Shown: piece by piece, positions 1-9,550 of the stretch
How positions within the stretch are numbered: the stretch's first letter is position 1
Layout of the letters: the number at the start of each line of letters is the position of its first letter
Translations under genes and position numbers: made by a program
Assembly (NCBI GenBank): GCA_964523395.1
Contig: CAZFXS010000009.1
Span: forward strand, 1 to 64,000
Direction: 5' to 3'
From: JANYJZ01 sp964523395
GTDB taxonomy: Bacteria; Bacteroidota; Ignavibacteria; UBA10030; SZUA-254
DNA: 64,000 nt
Notes under the pieces: generated by a model
Told to the model about the DNA's origin: nothing
Database searches by the model: none
The model's input: only the letters and a program-made list of their open reading frames with translations

Positions 1-28
1 GTTTACACCTACGGTTTATTCCGCACCG

Positions 29-427
29 TTACGAACTTCCATTGCCCTCAATAGTCTCAGAATATTTTTCCAGAAGATAATCAATCGAAATTGCCAGCGC
101 TTTACGGTACGGCAGTGTAAATACTATTAACACAAGCCACACCGTTATTATCACACTATGTCCCAATACATAGTTGGTGAACGAATACAACAGCATAAAA
201 AGAATAATCAGCCCTGTCAAAAATGCCGTACTCATATATGTGAAAAACCAGGTATCAGCACCGCGCCTTTCTATATCAAGCCCGCACGAAACACATGATT
301 GTTCCAGAATATTCCATCGCGCGTAGAGTTTTCCCTGACCACAGCGCGGACACCGTTGGCCCATACCCCGTTTCAACACAGTCAATATCATTCGCAGATT
401 GAATGTATAAGAAGGGTCAGAAGTCAT
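29..427 (-). CDS. DUF983 family membrane protein
   Basis: A 132-residue protein of the DUF983 family, whose function is unknown. An N-terminal zinc-ribbon-like CPRCGQGKLY motif (about residues 26-35) is followed by a second CxxC (CVSCG, about 45-49). Two hydrophobic stretches (about 67-87 and 92-106) then predict membrane helices. Other DUF983 proteins have the same layout: a cytoplasmic Cys4 head and two transmembrane segments. It lies 25 bp downstream of the RND pump gene on the same strand and may be co-transcribed with it, but no functional link is visible. The family call is firm; a role cannot be given. Confidence 0.85.
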   Translation of the reverse strand: MTSDPSYTFNLRMILTVLKRGMGQRCPRCGQGKLYARWNILEQSCVSCGLDIERRGADTWFFTYMSTAFLTGLIILFMLLYSFTNYVLGHSVIITVWLVLIVFTLPYRKALAISIDYLLEKYSETIEGNGSS

Positions 428-452
428 TCGTCTTTAGTTATTCGGAAGGATA

Positions 453-3400
453 TTATTTACCTTCCTGATATTCAATGGGTGAAAAACTCCCTCCAAGAAC
501 TTCTTTATTCTGTCTGATTTTCAGCCTGGTCAATGCTTTCTTCAGGAATGCCGGAACAGTTTCCCGCAGCTGATCAACTTTGACATACACAACGGGAACC
601 AAAATCAGCGTCAGCATGAGTGAACTGATTAGTCCGCCGATCAGAGCCCATGCGAGCCCCGATTTCCATTCAGTACCCGGAGAATTTCCCAATGCAATCG
701 GCATCATACCGAACACCATTGCCGCGGTGGTCATCATGATGGGGCGCAGACGTGTGTGCCCCGCTTCCATCAACGCATCAAACGTGCTCATGTTTCTTTC
801 CTTGCGCATTTGGTTGGCACGGTCGACAATCAAGATCGCGTTTTTTCCCACCAATCCGACAAGCATGATGACACCGAGAATCGAAAATATGCTGAGCGAT
901 TTCATTGTCAGCGCCAGCGCTAACAATGCGCCGATGATTGCCACAGGGATAGAGAACAATACAACGAACGGATAAACATACGAATCGTAGAGCGCCACCA
1001 TAATCATATACACAAAGAGGATTGCCGCAATCAGCGCAAGTCCCAAGCTTCCGAATCCTTCAGATTGATTCTTAAGGTCACCAACGTATGCGACGCGGAT
1101 CCCCTGCGGGAGAACTCCCGCAAGCGAAGTCTTGATATCTTCGCCGATAGATCCGCTTGGCCTGCCGACAGCCTGCGACAGGACCGTAACTGAATAGTTC
1201 CTGTCCATTCTTTGCAGTTTGGTCGGACCCGATGATTGATACACCGATGCGAATTGCTGAAGTTCAACTAATTGACCTTTGCGATTGACAAACGTCAGGC
1301 GTTTTACATCATCTGTTTTCGATCTGTCAAATTCATCGAGGACAATCCGCAAAGAATATTCATTTGTACCTTCGCGGAATTTCGAATCATCATCACCGTT
1401 GAATGCTACACGAAGCGCTGTGCCAACTTCAGCAAGTGTCAGTCCGAGTGAAGCCATTTTCTGACGGTCGATTTCGATGCGCGTTTCCGGCTTTCCTTCT
1501 TCTGAGGACAACCGAACATCTGACGTTCCGGGAATTTTACGGACAACATCCGCAACAGTTGTCGCTGCCGTGCGGACATCATCATAGTCAGTACCGCTGA
1601 CGACCAGCTGGATTGGCGCCTGGTTGGCAGTCCCAAAAATACCGATGGGGTCAACCCGCACTTTGACGCCCGGAATTTCGTGAAGCTCTGTTTTTATAAA
1701 TTCCGCGACGTCATCCGTGGAGCGGGTCCGTTCTTCCCGCGGGTAGAGTGTAATATTCAATTCGGAATAATTATTTGATGTTTGGCCGATAAACCCTTCG
1801 CTCGACACACCGACATTCACAAACATCTTTTTTATCTCAGGAATTTTTGAAAGGATGTCTTCAACCTGCCGGGTTACAAAGTTCGTATGTTCAAATGTGG
1901 AGCCGGGAGGAAGCTCAAGCGTTACGGTAAACTCACCGCGGTCCGTCACGGAGACAAACTCCGAGCCTATGAATCCTAGCGGGATTAATGCAACCGACGC
2001 AACAAACAGGCCGACTGCAACAAGTATTACTTTCCACCGATTATGCAGACTCCACCTGAGAACAGTCATGTAATGCGTGGTAAGACTTTTAAATTGTGAT
2101 TCAAACCAGAGCGCAAACTTACCAAGGATTGTGTTTTTGGTAAGATGCTCCAACTTCGCAAAACGGGAAGCAAGCCACGGTGTTATTGTAAACGAAACAA
2201 AGAGAGACATCAGTGTTGAGAAGACAACAACAAGAGCAAATTCGCGCATGATGTTTCCGACAAGGCCGGAAACCAATGATAACGGGAGAAAAACAACAAC
2301 GTCGACCAAGGTTATAGAAAGCGCAGCAAAGCCGATTTCATTTCTTCCTTTCAGCGCCGCGGTATGTTTATCATCGCCCATTTCAAGATGACGGTAAATA
2401 TTTTCAAGAACAACAATAGAATCATCCACTAAAATCCCGACCACAAGCGAAAGACCAAGCAGTGTCATCAGGTTCAACGTCATATCAAACACATACATCC
2501 CGATGAACGACGAAACCATCGATGCCGGAATCGCGATCATGACGATCAGGGAATTCCGGAGACTGTGCAAAAACGCAAGCATAACAATCGCGACAAGGAT
2601 AATCGCTATCATAAGATCATGCTTTACGGCATTTGCGGCATCAAGAGTAAACAGCGAACCATCCTGCGCAATGTCAAATTTAAGATTAATGGATTTGTAC
2701 AATTCTTCGAGTTTAGGAATTTCCGCGCGGACGAATTTACTTACATCAACTGAGTTTGCGTCATTTTGCTTCGTCACAAGAATTCCAACAGAAGCGACTC
2801 CGTTAATCCTGCTAAGGGTGACATAATCTTTACGTCCATCCTCCACTTCAGCAATATCGGAAAGGCGTATATCTCCGCCATTCTTCGATTGCGCGATCAC
2901 TAAATTTCGCAAATCATCGACAGAGCTGAATTTCCCTGCAATGCGCACAATATACTGGTTATCGCCTTCCTTCACTTTCCCGGTAGGAAAATCAAGATTG
3001 GATGCTTTGATAATTTGCGCGACCTGCAGAATAGACATGCCATACGATTGAAGTTTTTGCCGGTCGATATTAATTTTTATTTCCCGTTCATCACCTCCGA
3101 CCAATGTCACCTGAGCTACGCCGGAAAGCTTTGAGATTTCCGGCTGAATTTTATCTTTCAACAGCTGATAAAACTCGCGGCTCGGCATTGAACTCGTTAC
3201 ACCCATGCGAAGTACAGGCCGTTCATCAATCGCAAATTTTGTGATGGTAGGAGTTTTTGCCCCTTCGGGAAGACTGAACGCGACTTCGTTCACTTTACGT
3301 TGTGCGTCCTGAAGCGCGATATTGATATCTGCTGACTGGAGAAACTCGATGTTTACGAACGAGACACCTTCCGATGATGTTGAGTATACGGCTGATATTT

Positions 3401-3626
3401 TATCCAGCCCCGACACAGCATCTTCAATAACTTTTGTTACAGACGTTTGCACTTCGTTCGGTGATGCACCGGGATATATTGTCGAAATTGTCACAAAGGG
3501 TGGAGAAAACTTTGGAAGCAATTCGTATTTGAGCTGGTCGACGCTGAGGAAACCGACAACTGCCAGCACTGAAAAAATAACGACGATGAGCGAAGGCCGT
3601 TTTATTGCTAATTCTGTTAATGTCAT
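453..3626 (-). CDS. RND efflux pump, inner-membrane permease (HAE1/AcrB type)
   Basis: A 1057-residue proton-driven drug/solute exporter, the usual length for HAE1-type RND pumps. It has the expected duplicated layout: TM1 near the N-terminus, a large periplasmic loop, a TM2-6 block, then a second loop and TM block. The proton-relay pair Asp401-Asp402 in the VVGILVDDSIVVLEN segment of TM4 and the Lys of the GLVGKNAIL segment of TM10 are both intact, so the pump should be functional. It is the last gene of a tetR-tolC-adaptor-pump operon, 21 bp behind the adaptor. Substrate cannot be predicted from sequence; multidrug or organic-compound export is the family norm. Confidence 0.95.
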   Translation of the reverse strand: MTLTELAIKRPSLIVVIFSVLAVVGFLSVDQLKYELLPKFSPPFVTISTIYPGASPNEVQTSVTKVIEDAVSGLDKISAVYSTSSEGVSFVNIEFLQSADINIALQDAQRKVNEVAFSLPEGAKTPTITKFAIDERPVLRMGVTSSMPSREFYQLLKDKIQPEISKLSGVAQVTLVGGDEREIKINIDRQKLQSYGMSILQVAQIIKASNLDFPTGKVKEGDNQYIVRIAGKFSSVDDLRNLVIAQSKNGGDIRLSDIAEVEDGRKDYVTLSRINGVASVGILVTKQNDANSVDVSKFVRAEIPKLEELYKSINLKFDIAQDGSLFTLDAANAVKHDLMIAIILVAIVMLAFLHSLRNSLIVMIAIPASMVSSFIGMYVFDMTLNLMTLLGLSLVVGILVDDSIVVLENIYRHLEMGDDKHTAALKGRNEIGFAALSITLVDVVVFLPLSLVSGLVGNIMREFALVVVFSTLMSLFVSFTITPWLASRFAKLEHLTKNTILGKFALWFESQFKSLTTHYMTVLRWSLHNRWKVILVAVGLFVASVALIPLGFIGSEFVSVTDRGEFTVTLELPPGSTFEHTNFVTRQVEDILSKIPEIKKMFVNVGVSSEGFIGQTSNNYSELNITLYPREERTRSTDDVAEFIKTELHEIPGVKVRVDPIGIFGTANQAPIQLVVSGTDYDDVRTAATTVADVVRKIPGTSDVRLSSEEGKPETRIEIDRQKMASLGLTLAEVGTALRVAFNGDDDSKFREGTNEYSLRIVLDEFDRSKTDDVKRLTFVNRKGQLVELQQFASVYQSSGPTKLQRMDRNYSVTVLSQAVGRPSGSIGEDIKTSLAGVLPQGIRVAYVGDLKNQSEGFGSLGLALIAAILFVYMIMVALYDSYVYPFVVLFSIPVAIIGALLALALTMKSLSIFSILGVIMLVGLVGKNAILIVDRANQMRKERNMSTFDALMEAGHTRLRPIMMTTAAMVFGMMPIALGNSPGTEWKSGLAWALIGGLISSLMLTLILVPVVYVKVDQLRETVPAFLKKALTRLKIRQNKEVLGGSFSPIEYQEGK

Positions 3627-3647
3627 AATGATGTTCCTTATTCTGAA

Positions 3648-4697
3648 TTACTTCACAATCTCGACCGTGACGCCATCCTTGAGATTATTCTGTCCGTTTG
3701 TTACCACGATATCACCTTCGGACAACCCTTTACTTACTTCAAGCATATTTCCGTTCTCTGAGGCAATCACAATATCTCTCAGGCTTGCGGTATTATTACT
3801 GACAACGAATACTTTGGGATTTTTTACGCTTCCCACAAGTGCCTGTCGTGGAATTGTGAGCACACTCCGCTGTTCCATCGATGTGAATGAGACGCGGGCA
3901 AACATTCCCGCTTTCAGCGGATGAGTTTCGCTGTTTTTCATTTTCACTTCTACAGGATAGGTATGCGCATCATCGCCTTTTGAGCTGATAGTGCTGATGA
4001 CTCCGTTAAAGTTTTCCCCGGGGTATACTTCCGTTGTTACCGCCACCGTTTCACCAATACGCAACCTGAATACATCATTCTCGGCAACGTTCAATCTGAT
4101 TTTGAGATTGGCAATATCGACCACGTTAGCCACAACATTTCCCGATTGCACATACGCGCCGACATTCACCGGACGGGCAGTCACTATTCCGGAAATCGGA
4201 GAGGCAATTTTCGTATCATTATATTGCCGCTTTGCAAGTATGTACTGCGCCTCTCCTGATTTGAACGCAAGACGGGCTCCTTCCAACTGTGCATCGGTTG
4301 TCGACTTTTCGCGGAACAATGCTTCCTGACGGTCCAGATCTTTTTTGGCTTTTTCATAACTAACCTCTGCCGCAAGAAATGCCGCTTTTTTCAGTTCATC
4401 ATCCACCTGCATCATTACTGTACCAGCGTTGACGCGATCGCCGACGTTCACAGCAACAGAGGTGATCTTCCCCTGTGTTTCGGCAACCACCGCCACATCA
4501 TTATTACCGCTCACTGTTCCGACGAATGAATGATCGCTCGAAAGCTGCTGTTGTTCGACGGAATGAACGGTGACCGGCACTGCAGAAAGCATAGCACCTT
4601 TTGACTTCGCCGCCATGCGCGATTTATTGTACATTAATACCGCAATGATGACCGAGAATATGACTATTGCTGAGATTACAATTCTTGTTTTGTTCAT
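3648..4697 (-). CDS. RND efflux periplasmic adaptor (membrane fusion protein)
   Basis: A 349-residue HlyD/AcrA-family adaptor that bridges the inner-membrane pump and the outer-membrane channel. One hydrophobic N-terminal segment (about residues 6-24) anchors it or serves as signal; no lipobox Cys is evident. A lipoyl half-motif (VAVVAETQGKITSVAVNVGD) precedes a short coiled-coil hairpin rich in Ala, Lys and Glu. The second lipoyl half (ASPISGIVTARPVNVGAYV), a beta-barrel and a membrane-proximal domain follow. It lies between the TolC-type gene and the pump gene with short spacers, as expected for a tripartite system. Confidence 0.94.
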   Translation of the reverse strand: MNKTRIVISAIVIFSVIIAVLMYNKSRMAAKSKGAMLSAVPVTVHSVEQQQLSSDHSFVGTVSGNNDVAVVAETQGKITSVAVNVGDRVNAGTVMMQVDDELKKAAFLAAEVSYEKAKKDLDRQEALFREKSTTDAQLEGARLAFKSGEAQYILAKRQYNDTKIASPISGIVTARPVNVGAYVQSGNVVANVVDIANLKIRLNVAENDVFRLRIGETVAVTTEVYPGENFNGVISTISSKGDDAHTYPVEVKMKNSETHPLKAGMFARVSFTSMEQRSVLTIPRQALVGSVKNPKVFVVSNNTASLRDIVIASENGNMLEVSKGLSEGDIVVTNGQNNLKDGVTVEIVK

Positions 4698-4737
4698 AAT
4701 TTACCCGCCTATACTATTGTTCATTACAAAAATTCGG

Positions 4738-6087
4738 TTAATTCCCCACAGCTCTTTGCAGGCTTGCTTCGCTCAGCCTGTAGTCGACAAGGGATTGTGT
4801 ATATGAAGTTTTTGACTGAAGCAGGGCCACTTCCGCGTCGAGCAAATCGGAGTTAAGCGCCATACCGGATTCAAATTTCTCACGGGTAACACGGTAATTT
4901 TCTTCTGCCTGTGACACACTTTGTTTCGCGACAGCAATCCGCTCTCCCGCTTGTTTTAACGCCAGATAATTCTGCGTCACTTCCAATGAAATGCCATCCT
5001 GAAGCCGCGACCGGTGATCCTGCAATTGTGTTAACTGCGCCTCGGCATTGTTTGTCTGGTGAACAGTTGTACCCCAATTCCAGATATCCCACGATGCATT
5101 CACACTGACATCCCATGTATCTTTGAACATATCCTGTGTCGGCACAATGCGTTGATTCGGGCGGGCGTAATTATAATTCCCGGTCAGATAGATTTGAGGA
5201 AACCACCCTGATTTTGCCATGGTCACACCGTTTTCTCCCGCTTCAACCCGATACTGCATTGCTTTAAGCTCAGGACGATGTTCAAGCGATTGACGAATAT
5301 AGGTATCGACATCCGGAAGTGATGACAGACGTGAAATCATTTCATTCTCGGCACCTGGCTCACCTGCCGGGGCAGATGCCAACTCGATTTCAGTATTCAG
5401 CGGAACACCCATAACGTTATTCAGAGCAAGTGCAGCAAGACGGACATTGTTGTTCGCGTCAATCTGCATCAGCACCACATTTGAAAACTGGACCTGCACC
5501 TTGAGCAGGTCGTTATTGGTTGCCAATCCCTGATTCAGAAAATTCTGCACATCCTGGACATGTGCGTTTACCTGGCTAACATTCTCATCAATAAGCTTTT
5601 TGAACTCTTTCGCTTTAAAAAGATTCCAGTACGCGGATGTAATCCGGTATTTCAATTCAGCACGGTCCTTGTTGTAATCCTCGTTGAGTGCCTTAGCGGT
5701 ATTATCCGCCATGCTTGCGCCGCTTTGCAACCGGAAACCGGTAAATATCGGCTGCTGCAATGAGATACGCATGTTATAATTATTCACAATAGAAGGTGAA
5801 ACGGTAAATGAACCAAGTGACGGCACTGAAATCTGAAATGGCGGAACATCGCTCAGCCGGGTATACGAGCCGTACGCACGAAGAGCGGGCAGCCGAGAGG
5901 CATTTGCCTCGCTTGAGCGCGCTTCCGCCGCTTCCACGCTCATGCGGGAGGCATGAAGCGCCTTGTTCTTTTCCAGACCGATCTCAATACTTTGTTCCAC
6001 AGTAAGGGAACGTTTCTCCTGGGACAAGCTGACTGACCAGCAACTTACAGCTACTAACAGTGAGAGTATTATTCGTTGCATACGCAC
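4738..6087 (-). CDS. TolC-family outer membrane efflux channel
   Basis: A 449-residue outer-membrane factor that gives the RND pump its exit duct. A signal peptide covers about residues 1-22 (hydrophobic core ending SLSQ). Two related halves follow, each with long alpha-helical stretches rich in Ala, Gln and Asn. An RPELKAMQYRVEAGENG segment is typical of the second OEP repeat, and the C-terminal helix contains YTQSLVDYRLSEASLQRAVG. The gene begins 2 bp after the TetR gene, so the two are almost certainly translated from one transcript. Confidence 0.93.
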   Translation of the reverse strand: MRMQRIILSLLVAVSCWSVSLSQEKRSLTVEQSIEIGLEKNKALHASRMSVEAAEARSSEANASRLPALRAYGSYTRLSDVPPFQISVPSLGSFTVSPSIVNNYNMRISLQQPIFTGFRLQSGASMADNTAKALNEDYNKDRAELKYRITSAYWNLFKAKEFKKLIDENVSQVNAHVQDVQNFLNQGLATNNDLLKVQVQFSNVVLMQIDANNNVRLAALALNNVMGVPLNTEIELASAPAGEPGAENEMISRLSSLPDVDTYIRQSLEHRPELKAMQYRVEAGENGVTMAKSGWFPQIYLTGNYNYARPNQRIVPTQDMFKDTWDVSVNASWDIWNWGTTVHQTNNAEAQLTQLQDHRSRLQDGISLEVTQNYLALKQAGERIAVAKQSVSQAEENYRVTREKFESGMALNSDLLDAEVALLQSKTSYTQSLVDYRLSEASLQRAVGN

Positions 6088-6089
6088 TC

Positions 6090-6725
6090 CTATGACATTG
6101 CTGATTGAAGAGAGGCATTGCTTGTCCGATAGCGCGACCGCGCGCTCTCGGTAAGAATGCCTTCAAAAATAATTTTGACAATTGTTTCAAACACCTGCGC
6201 GGCGCTGTACGGCAGATGCGTGAGCACTTCAGGACGAATAATGTTCTGAATCGTATTATTGTAGATCAACATGATAAGTTCGCGGTCAATATCATCCCTG
6301 AAGATTCCTTTTTCCACTCCTTCTTTCAGAAGGTTCCCGAAATTAGCGGCAATGCTCTTCGCGCGATGTTCTTCAATTTGCTTCCAGACATGCGGTGCGT
6401 TTTTCTCAAGATCTTCGAGGAGGGGTTTGCCGACCTTTGCGTAGTGCATCGCGACAAACGTCATCATGTTTTTCAGTTTCTCGACGAAGTCAATTGTATC
6501 GTTTTCACGAAACTGCCGGCAACACGCGTCCATCTCCAGCATGGTTGTTTCTGTTACCTCTTTGACAAGCGCATCCTTGCTTTCGAAATATTTATAGAAT
6601 GTCTTTTTGCTGATTCCAAGCTTCGACACTATTTCGTCCACGGTAACTTTGCTGAAACCAAAGACATAAAACTGTTCACGGGCAGCGTTCATAATGCGAT
6701 TTTTGATATCCTGGTCCTGGTCCAT
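6090..6725 (-). CDS. TetR/AcrR family repressor of the efflux operon
   Basis: A TetR-type ligand-responsive repressor of 211 residues from the chosen start. The N-terminal helix-turn-helix includes FSKVTVDEIVSKLGISKKTF and YKYFESKDAL, which is canonical. The C-terminal effector domain is divergent, as usual. I place the start at the ATG at 6725 (MDQDQDIK), preceded by AAGGAA at good spacing. The open frame runs 30 codons further upstream, but that stretch has no HTH homology and overlaps a palindrome. As first gene of the operon it probably represses itself and the pump genes through the GGAAAC-type palindromes just upstream. Confidence 0.9.
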   Translation of the reverse strand: MDQDQDIKNRIMNAAREQFYVFGFSKVTVDEIVSKLGISKKTFYKYFESKDALVKEVTETTMLEMDACCRQFRENDTIDFVEKLKNMMTFVAMHYAKVGKPLLEDLEKNAPHVWKQIEEHRAKSIAANFGNLLKEGVEKGIFRDDIDRELIMLIYNNTIQNIIRPEVLTHLPYSAAQVFETIVKIIFEGILTESARSRYRTSNASLQSAMS

Positions 6726-6746
6726 TATTGTTTTCCTTAATACTTT

Positions 6747-6774
6747 GGAAACTTTGATTGTGTTAAAAGTTTCC
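6747..6774. promoter_or_regulatory. Candidate TetR operator, GGAAACTTT-N10-AAAGTTTCC
   Basis: A perfect 9-bp inverted repeat (6747-6755 and 6766-6774) lies 22 bp upstream of the tetR start codon. Related GAAAC...GTTTC half-sites recur at about 6838-6864. TetR-family repressors usually bind such palindromes next to their own gene, so this is the likely autoregulatory operator. The site is read directly from sequence; its binding protein is inferred. Confidence 0.45.
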
Positions 6775-6936
6775 GATTTTGCAATAAAAAAGCAGAAATC
6801 TGCTTTATTTTGCACTTATTTTGATTAATTATCTTAAGAAACTTTATCGGTTTCTACGGTTTCCAATATATTAAGTTACAGATGAGATACAAATTTTTTT
6901 GAAAAATTTTTTTTACGCTTAGGCCGTCGGAAAATG

Positions 6937-7848
6937 CTAGCTTTTGAAGATGTTTTCCAGGGCTATTTTCAAATCCGGATACCGGAATTGATACCCGGTG
7001 TTCAGAAGTTTCTGAGGAATAATATGTTGTCCGGTCAGCAGCATGCCGGATAATTCACCTAACATTATTTTAAGAACAGCGGAAGGAACAGGCGCCCAGC
7101 ACGGGCGCTGAAGCACACTTCCGAGTATTTTCGAAAACTCTTTCATCGTAAGCGGTTTCGGCGAGGCAACGTTCACGGGGCCTGACAGAGAGGAATGCTT
7201 GAGCGCAAACGTAATCACTCCAATAACATCGTCAATATGAATCCATGGAAATCCCTGCTTCCCGGATCCGAGCCACCCCCCTGCAAATAATTTAAACGGA
7301 AGAACAAGCCGTTCCATCGCTCCCCCTTTTTTATCAAGCACAACTCCAAGCCGAAGCATAACCGGGCGGGCATTATACTGCTCAACCTTCCGGACTTCAT
7401 CTTCCCATTCCCGGCAAAGCTCAGCAAGAAATCCGGATCCGGCCGGAGCTGTCTCCGTGACATTTCCATCCGGTACATCTCCGTAGAATCCGACTCCCGA
7501 CGCACTGATGTAAACAGTGGGCTTCTTTGAGGCATTTTGTATCGCCTTTACCAATGCGCGGGTAGAGTCCAGGCGACTGCTACGAAGTTTCTGCTTGCGG
7601 GATGATGTCCATCGCCCCTCAGCAATCGATTCGCCGCTCAGATTAATAACCGCGTCAGCTCCATCGATATGTTTTGTCCAGTGACCAGGGGACTTCCCAT
7701 CCCATTCAGCAATACTTAACAAAGGATGCTGTTCCGATATATGTGATGTATTTCTGGTAAGAAGAAGCACGCTATGTTTATCTTCAAGAAGCTGATGAAC
7801 AAGATGCTTACCGATAAATCCTGATCCCCCTGCTACAATAATCTTCAT
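6937..7848 (-). CDS. TIGR01777-family NAD(P)-binding epimerase (YfcH/SDR39U1 type)
   Basis: A 303-residue extended short-chain dehydrogenase-like protein. The N-terminus has the Rossmann signature GGSGFIGKHL (residues 7-16). A VINLSGESIAEGRW segment is diagnostic of the TIGR01777 group. A VYISASGVGFYGD segment carries the catalytic-region Tyr. The C-terminal DUF1731-like part (QKLLNTGYQFRYPDLKIALE) is intact. The reaction is unknown; E. coli YfcH and animal SDR39U1 belong here. It overlaps the upstream SRPBCC gene by 4 bp (ATGA), so the two are translationally coupled. In other bacteria this family often accompanies photolyase and B12-dependent light regulators, as it does here. Confidence 0.9.
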   Translation of the reverse strand: MKIIVAGGSGFIGKHLVHQLLEDKHSVLLLTRNTSHISEQHPLLSIAEWDGKSPGHWTKHIDGADAVINLSGESIAEGRWTSSRKQKLRSSRLDSTRALVKAIQNASKKPTVYISASGVGFYGDVPDGNVTETAPAGSGFLAELCREWEDEVRKVEQYNARPVMLRLGVVLDKKGGAMERLVLPFKLFAGGWLGSGKQGFPWIHIDDVIGVITFALKHSSLSGPVNVASPKPLTMKEFSKILGSVLQRPCWAPVPSAVLKIMLGELSGMLLTGQHIIPQKLLNTGYQFRYPDLKIALENIFKS

Positions 7849-8348
7849 ATTTTTTTTCCTTTTACCGTGTGAATATTTTGACGGGAATCGGGTAATTGTT
7901 GAAACAGTTTTTCAATCTCATCGGCACGGTAGTTAAAAATAACATTCAGTCGCGGTTTCACAAACAACCTCTGAACAATGGACCCCAGGAAACCCAATGG
8001 CATCGCATAATGAATAACATCAGTAATCAGCGTACCGTCATCGGTTTCCGTAAACCGATGTTCATGGTGCCAGTAGGCGTACGGACCCTTCAACTGTACA
8101 TCGACAAAACGTGAACGTGGAACAAAATCCGTAATCAATGTCGTCCACCGAGTCCTAATGCCGAATACCCTGATCGTGTAGTCAATAACAGCACCGCTTT
8201 GCATGGCAATCGGAGATGGAGTGAGAATCCTGAAACCAACTTCCTTAGGCGTAAGCACGCCGAGATTTTCCGGACGCGAGAAAAACGCGAAGACCTCATC
8301 TAAAGGACGGTGCACCAATTGTTTTCGTTCTATCGTATGAATGCGCAT
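7845..8348 (-). CDS. SRPBCC family ligand-binding protein
   Basis: A 167-residue START/Bet v1-fold protein (SRPBCC superfamily, 'cell division inhibitor-like' subgroup). The N-terminus (HTIERKQLVHRPLDEVFAFF) and the later PYAYWHHEHRF and DVIHYAMPLGFLG segments fit this group. No catalytic residues can be assigned; the fold binds hydrophobic ligands. I use the ATG at 8348, preceded by CAGGGAA; an in-frame ATG 14 codons upstream lies inside a hairpin and looks spurious. It is coupled to the TIGR01777 epimerase by an ATGA overlap. The pair is a recurrent neighbour of phr and CarH/LitR genes. Confidence 0.85.
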   Translation of the reverse strand: MRIHTIERKQLVHRPLDEVFAFFSRPENLGVLTPKEVGFRILTPSPIAMQSGAVIDYTIRVFGIRTRWTTLITDFVPRSRFVDVQLKGPYAYWHHEHRFTETDDGTLITDVIHYAMPLGFLGSIVQRLFVKPRLNVIFNYRADEIEKLFQQLPDSRQNIHTVKGKKI

Positions 8349-8373
8349 GAGTTTCCCTGATCTGAAAGTACTA

Positions 8374-8404
8374 TTGCCCGCCAGCCTCAATATCTGGCGG
8401 GCAA
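8374..8404. terminator. 11-bp perfect hairpin (possible terminator)
   Basis: TTGCCCGCCAG (8374-8384) and CTGGCGGGCAA (8394-8404) form a perfect 11-bp GC-rich stem with a 9-nt loop. It lies directly after the stop of the beta-barrel gene and before the SRPBCC gene, both on the minus strand. There is no strong U-tract, so it may be an attenuating or mRNA-end-stabilising hairpin rather than a full intrinsic terminator. Confidence 0.5.
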
Positions 8405-8414
8405 CAGACAGTTA

Positions 8415-8918
8415 TTATTGATTAAAGTAGAAATGAAACCCGACATTATCAACACTTAGCGCACGAAGAGCTGTGATACCCCAATCATCGCTTCCATTGA
8501 CTTGAGCAAATTGAAGGCCATGCCCTGCGGTAAGAGAGAATTGATCTGTTACGAACCATTCTGCACCCAAATCGGCGGTAATAATGGTGGTTGATTTCAC
8601 TTCACTTCCAACGACACGAGAATTGGTTTGAAATTCGACACCCGGACGGATAAAGAAATTCACCCGTTCCGTAGTTACAACAGTCACCGGGATTCCAATA
8701 TTCAGGTGAACCCTGGAATCGGCTGAGGCAAGAGCGTTTTTATCAGCAAAGCCGAGGCCGAGATCGAGCGCAACCATTTCATTAACCCAAACACGTCCGC
8801 CAACAGGCGCAGATGGGGAGTACCATCCAAGTCCGAAAGTACCCGGTTTCGGAGATGCCGGAAAACTCACCGTTGCTGTGAGTACAATTAACGTAAAGAT
8901 TACAATGATTTTTTTCAT
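8415..8918 (-). CDS. Secreted outer-membrane beta-barrel-like protein (hypothetical)
   Basis: A 167-residue protein with a signal peptide (about residues 1-21, MKKIIVIFTLIVLTATVSFP). The rest is alternating hydrophobic/polar segments with Gly and aromatic residues and ends in FHFYFNQ, as expected for a small outer-membrane beta-barrel of the opacity/OmpW-like size class. No specific family is recognised with confidence. It lies within the minus-strand block that starts with the B12/light regulator, between the fasciclin and SRPBCC genes, but a promoter of its own cannot be excluded. Confidence 0.7.
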   Translation of the reverse strand: MKKIIVIFTLIVLTATVSFPASPKPGTFGLGWYSPSAPVGGRVWVNEMVALDLGLGFADKNALASADSRVHLNIGIPVTVVTTERVNFFIRPGVEFQTNSRVVGSEVKSTTIITADLGAEWFVTDQFSLTAGHGLQFAQVNGSDDWGITALRALSVDNVGFHFYFNQ

Positions 8919-9049
8919 AATAAGTTTATTCCTTCAATAGATGGTTATAAGTTTTAAGGTTATAATATTCACTCCGGAACCGGACGCATCGTTCATCGTC
9001 CCTATATTGGCTCTTCACCATGAATCTTGCCGATCCCGGAGATATGGTC

Positions 9050-9550
9050 TTACTTCTTCGGTATCAGCACCGTATCGATAACGTGAATGACGCCATTGGA
9101 AGCCGCAACGTCTGCAGTCACTACATTTGCATCGTTGACTGTCACTCCTTTTTTGCTGCGGATTTTCAGTTTTTCGCCCTGCAATGTCTTGGGATTCGCG
9201 CTGTTCTTGATATCCGCTGACATCACTTTTCCCTTCACTACATGATACAGCAAGATTGACTTGAGTTTTGGGACATCGTTCAGCAGGCTTTCCACTGTCC
9301 CCGCGGGTAACTTGGCAAAGGCTTCATCGGTCGGGGCAAACACCGTGAAAGGTCCTTCACCTTTCAATGCATCAACCAACCCGGCAGCCTGAAGTGCCGC
9401 AATCAATGTCTTAAACGAGCCTGCATCGACAGCGGTCTCCACAAGATCCTTTGGTTGTGCAACCACCGTGCTTGATGGCAGCCACAGCACCATCAGCAGA
9501 AGCGTTGAAAGAACTAGAGTAATGTTTCGTTTTTTGTTTTGCGATTTCAT
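9050..9550 (-). CDS. Secreted fasciclin (FAS1) domain protein
   Basis: A 166-residue exported protein. A signal peptide covers about residues 1-31 (KRNITLVLSTLLLMVLWLPS core). It is followed by one complete FAS1 domain: the FKTLIAALQAAGLVDALKG start, the H1 box GPFTVFAPTDEAFAKLPAGT, a YHVVKGKVMSAD segment and the H2 box GVIHVIDTVLIPK at the C-terminus. FAS1 proteins are adhesion or matrix proteins in the cell envelope. The domain is full length and occupies nearly the whole mature protein. Confidence 0.93.
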   Translation of the reverse strand: MKSQNKKRNITLVLSTLLLMVLWLPSSTVVAQPKDLVETAVDAGSFKTLIAALQAAGLVDALKGEGPFTVFAPTDEAFAKLPAGTVESLLNDVPKLKSILLYHVVKGKVMSADIKNSANPKTLQGEKLKIRSKKGVTVNDANVVTADVAASNGVIHVIDTVLIPKK

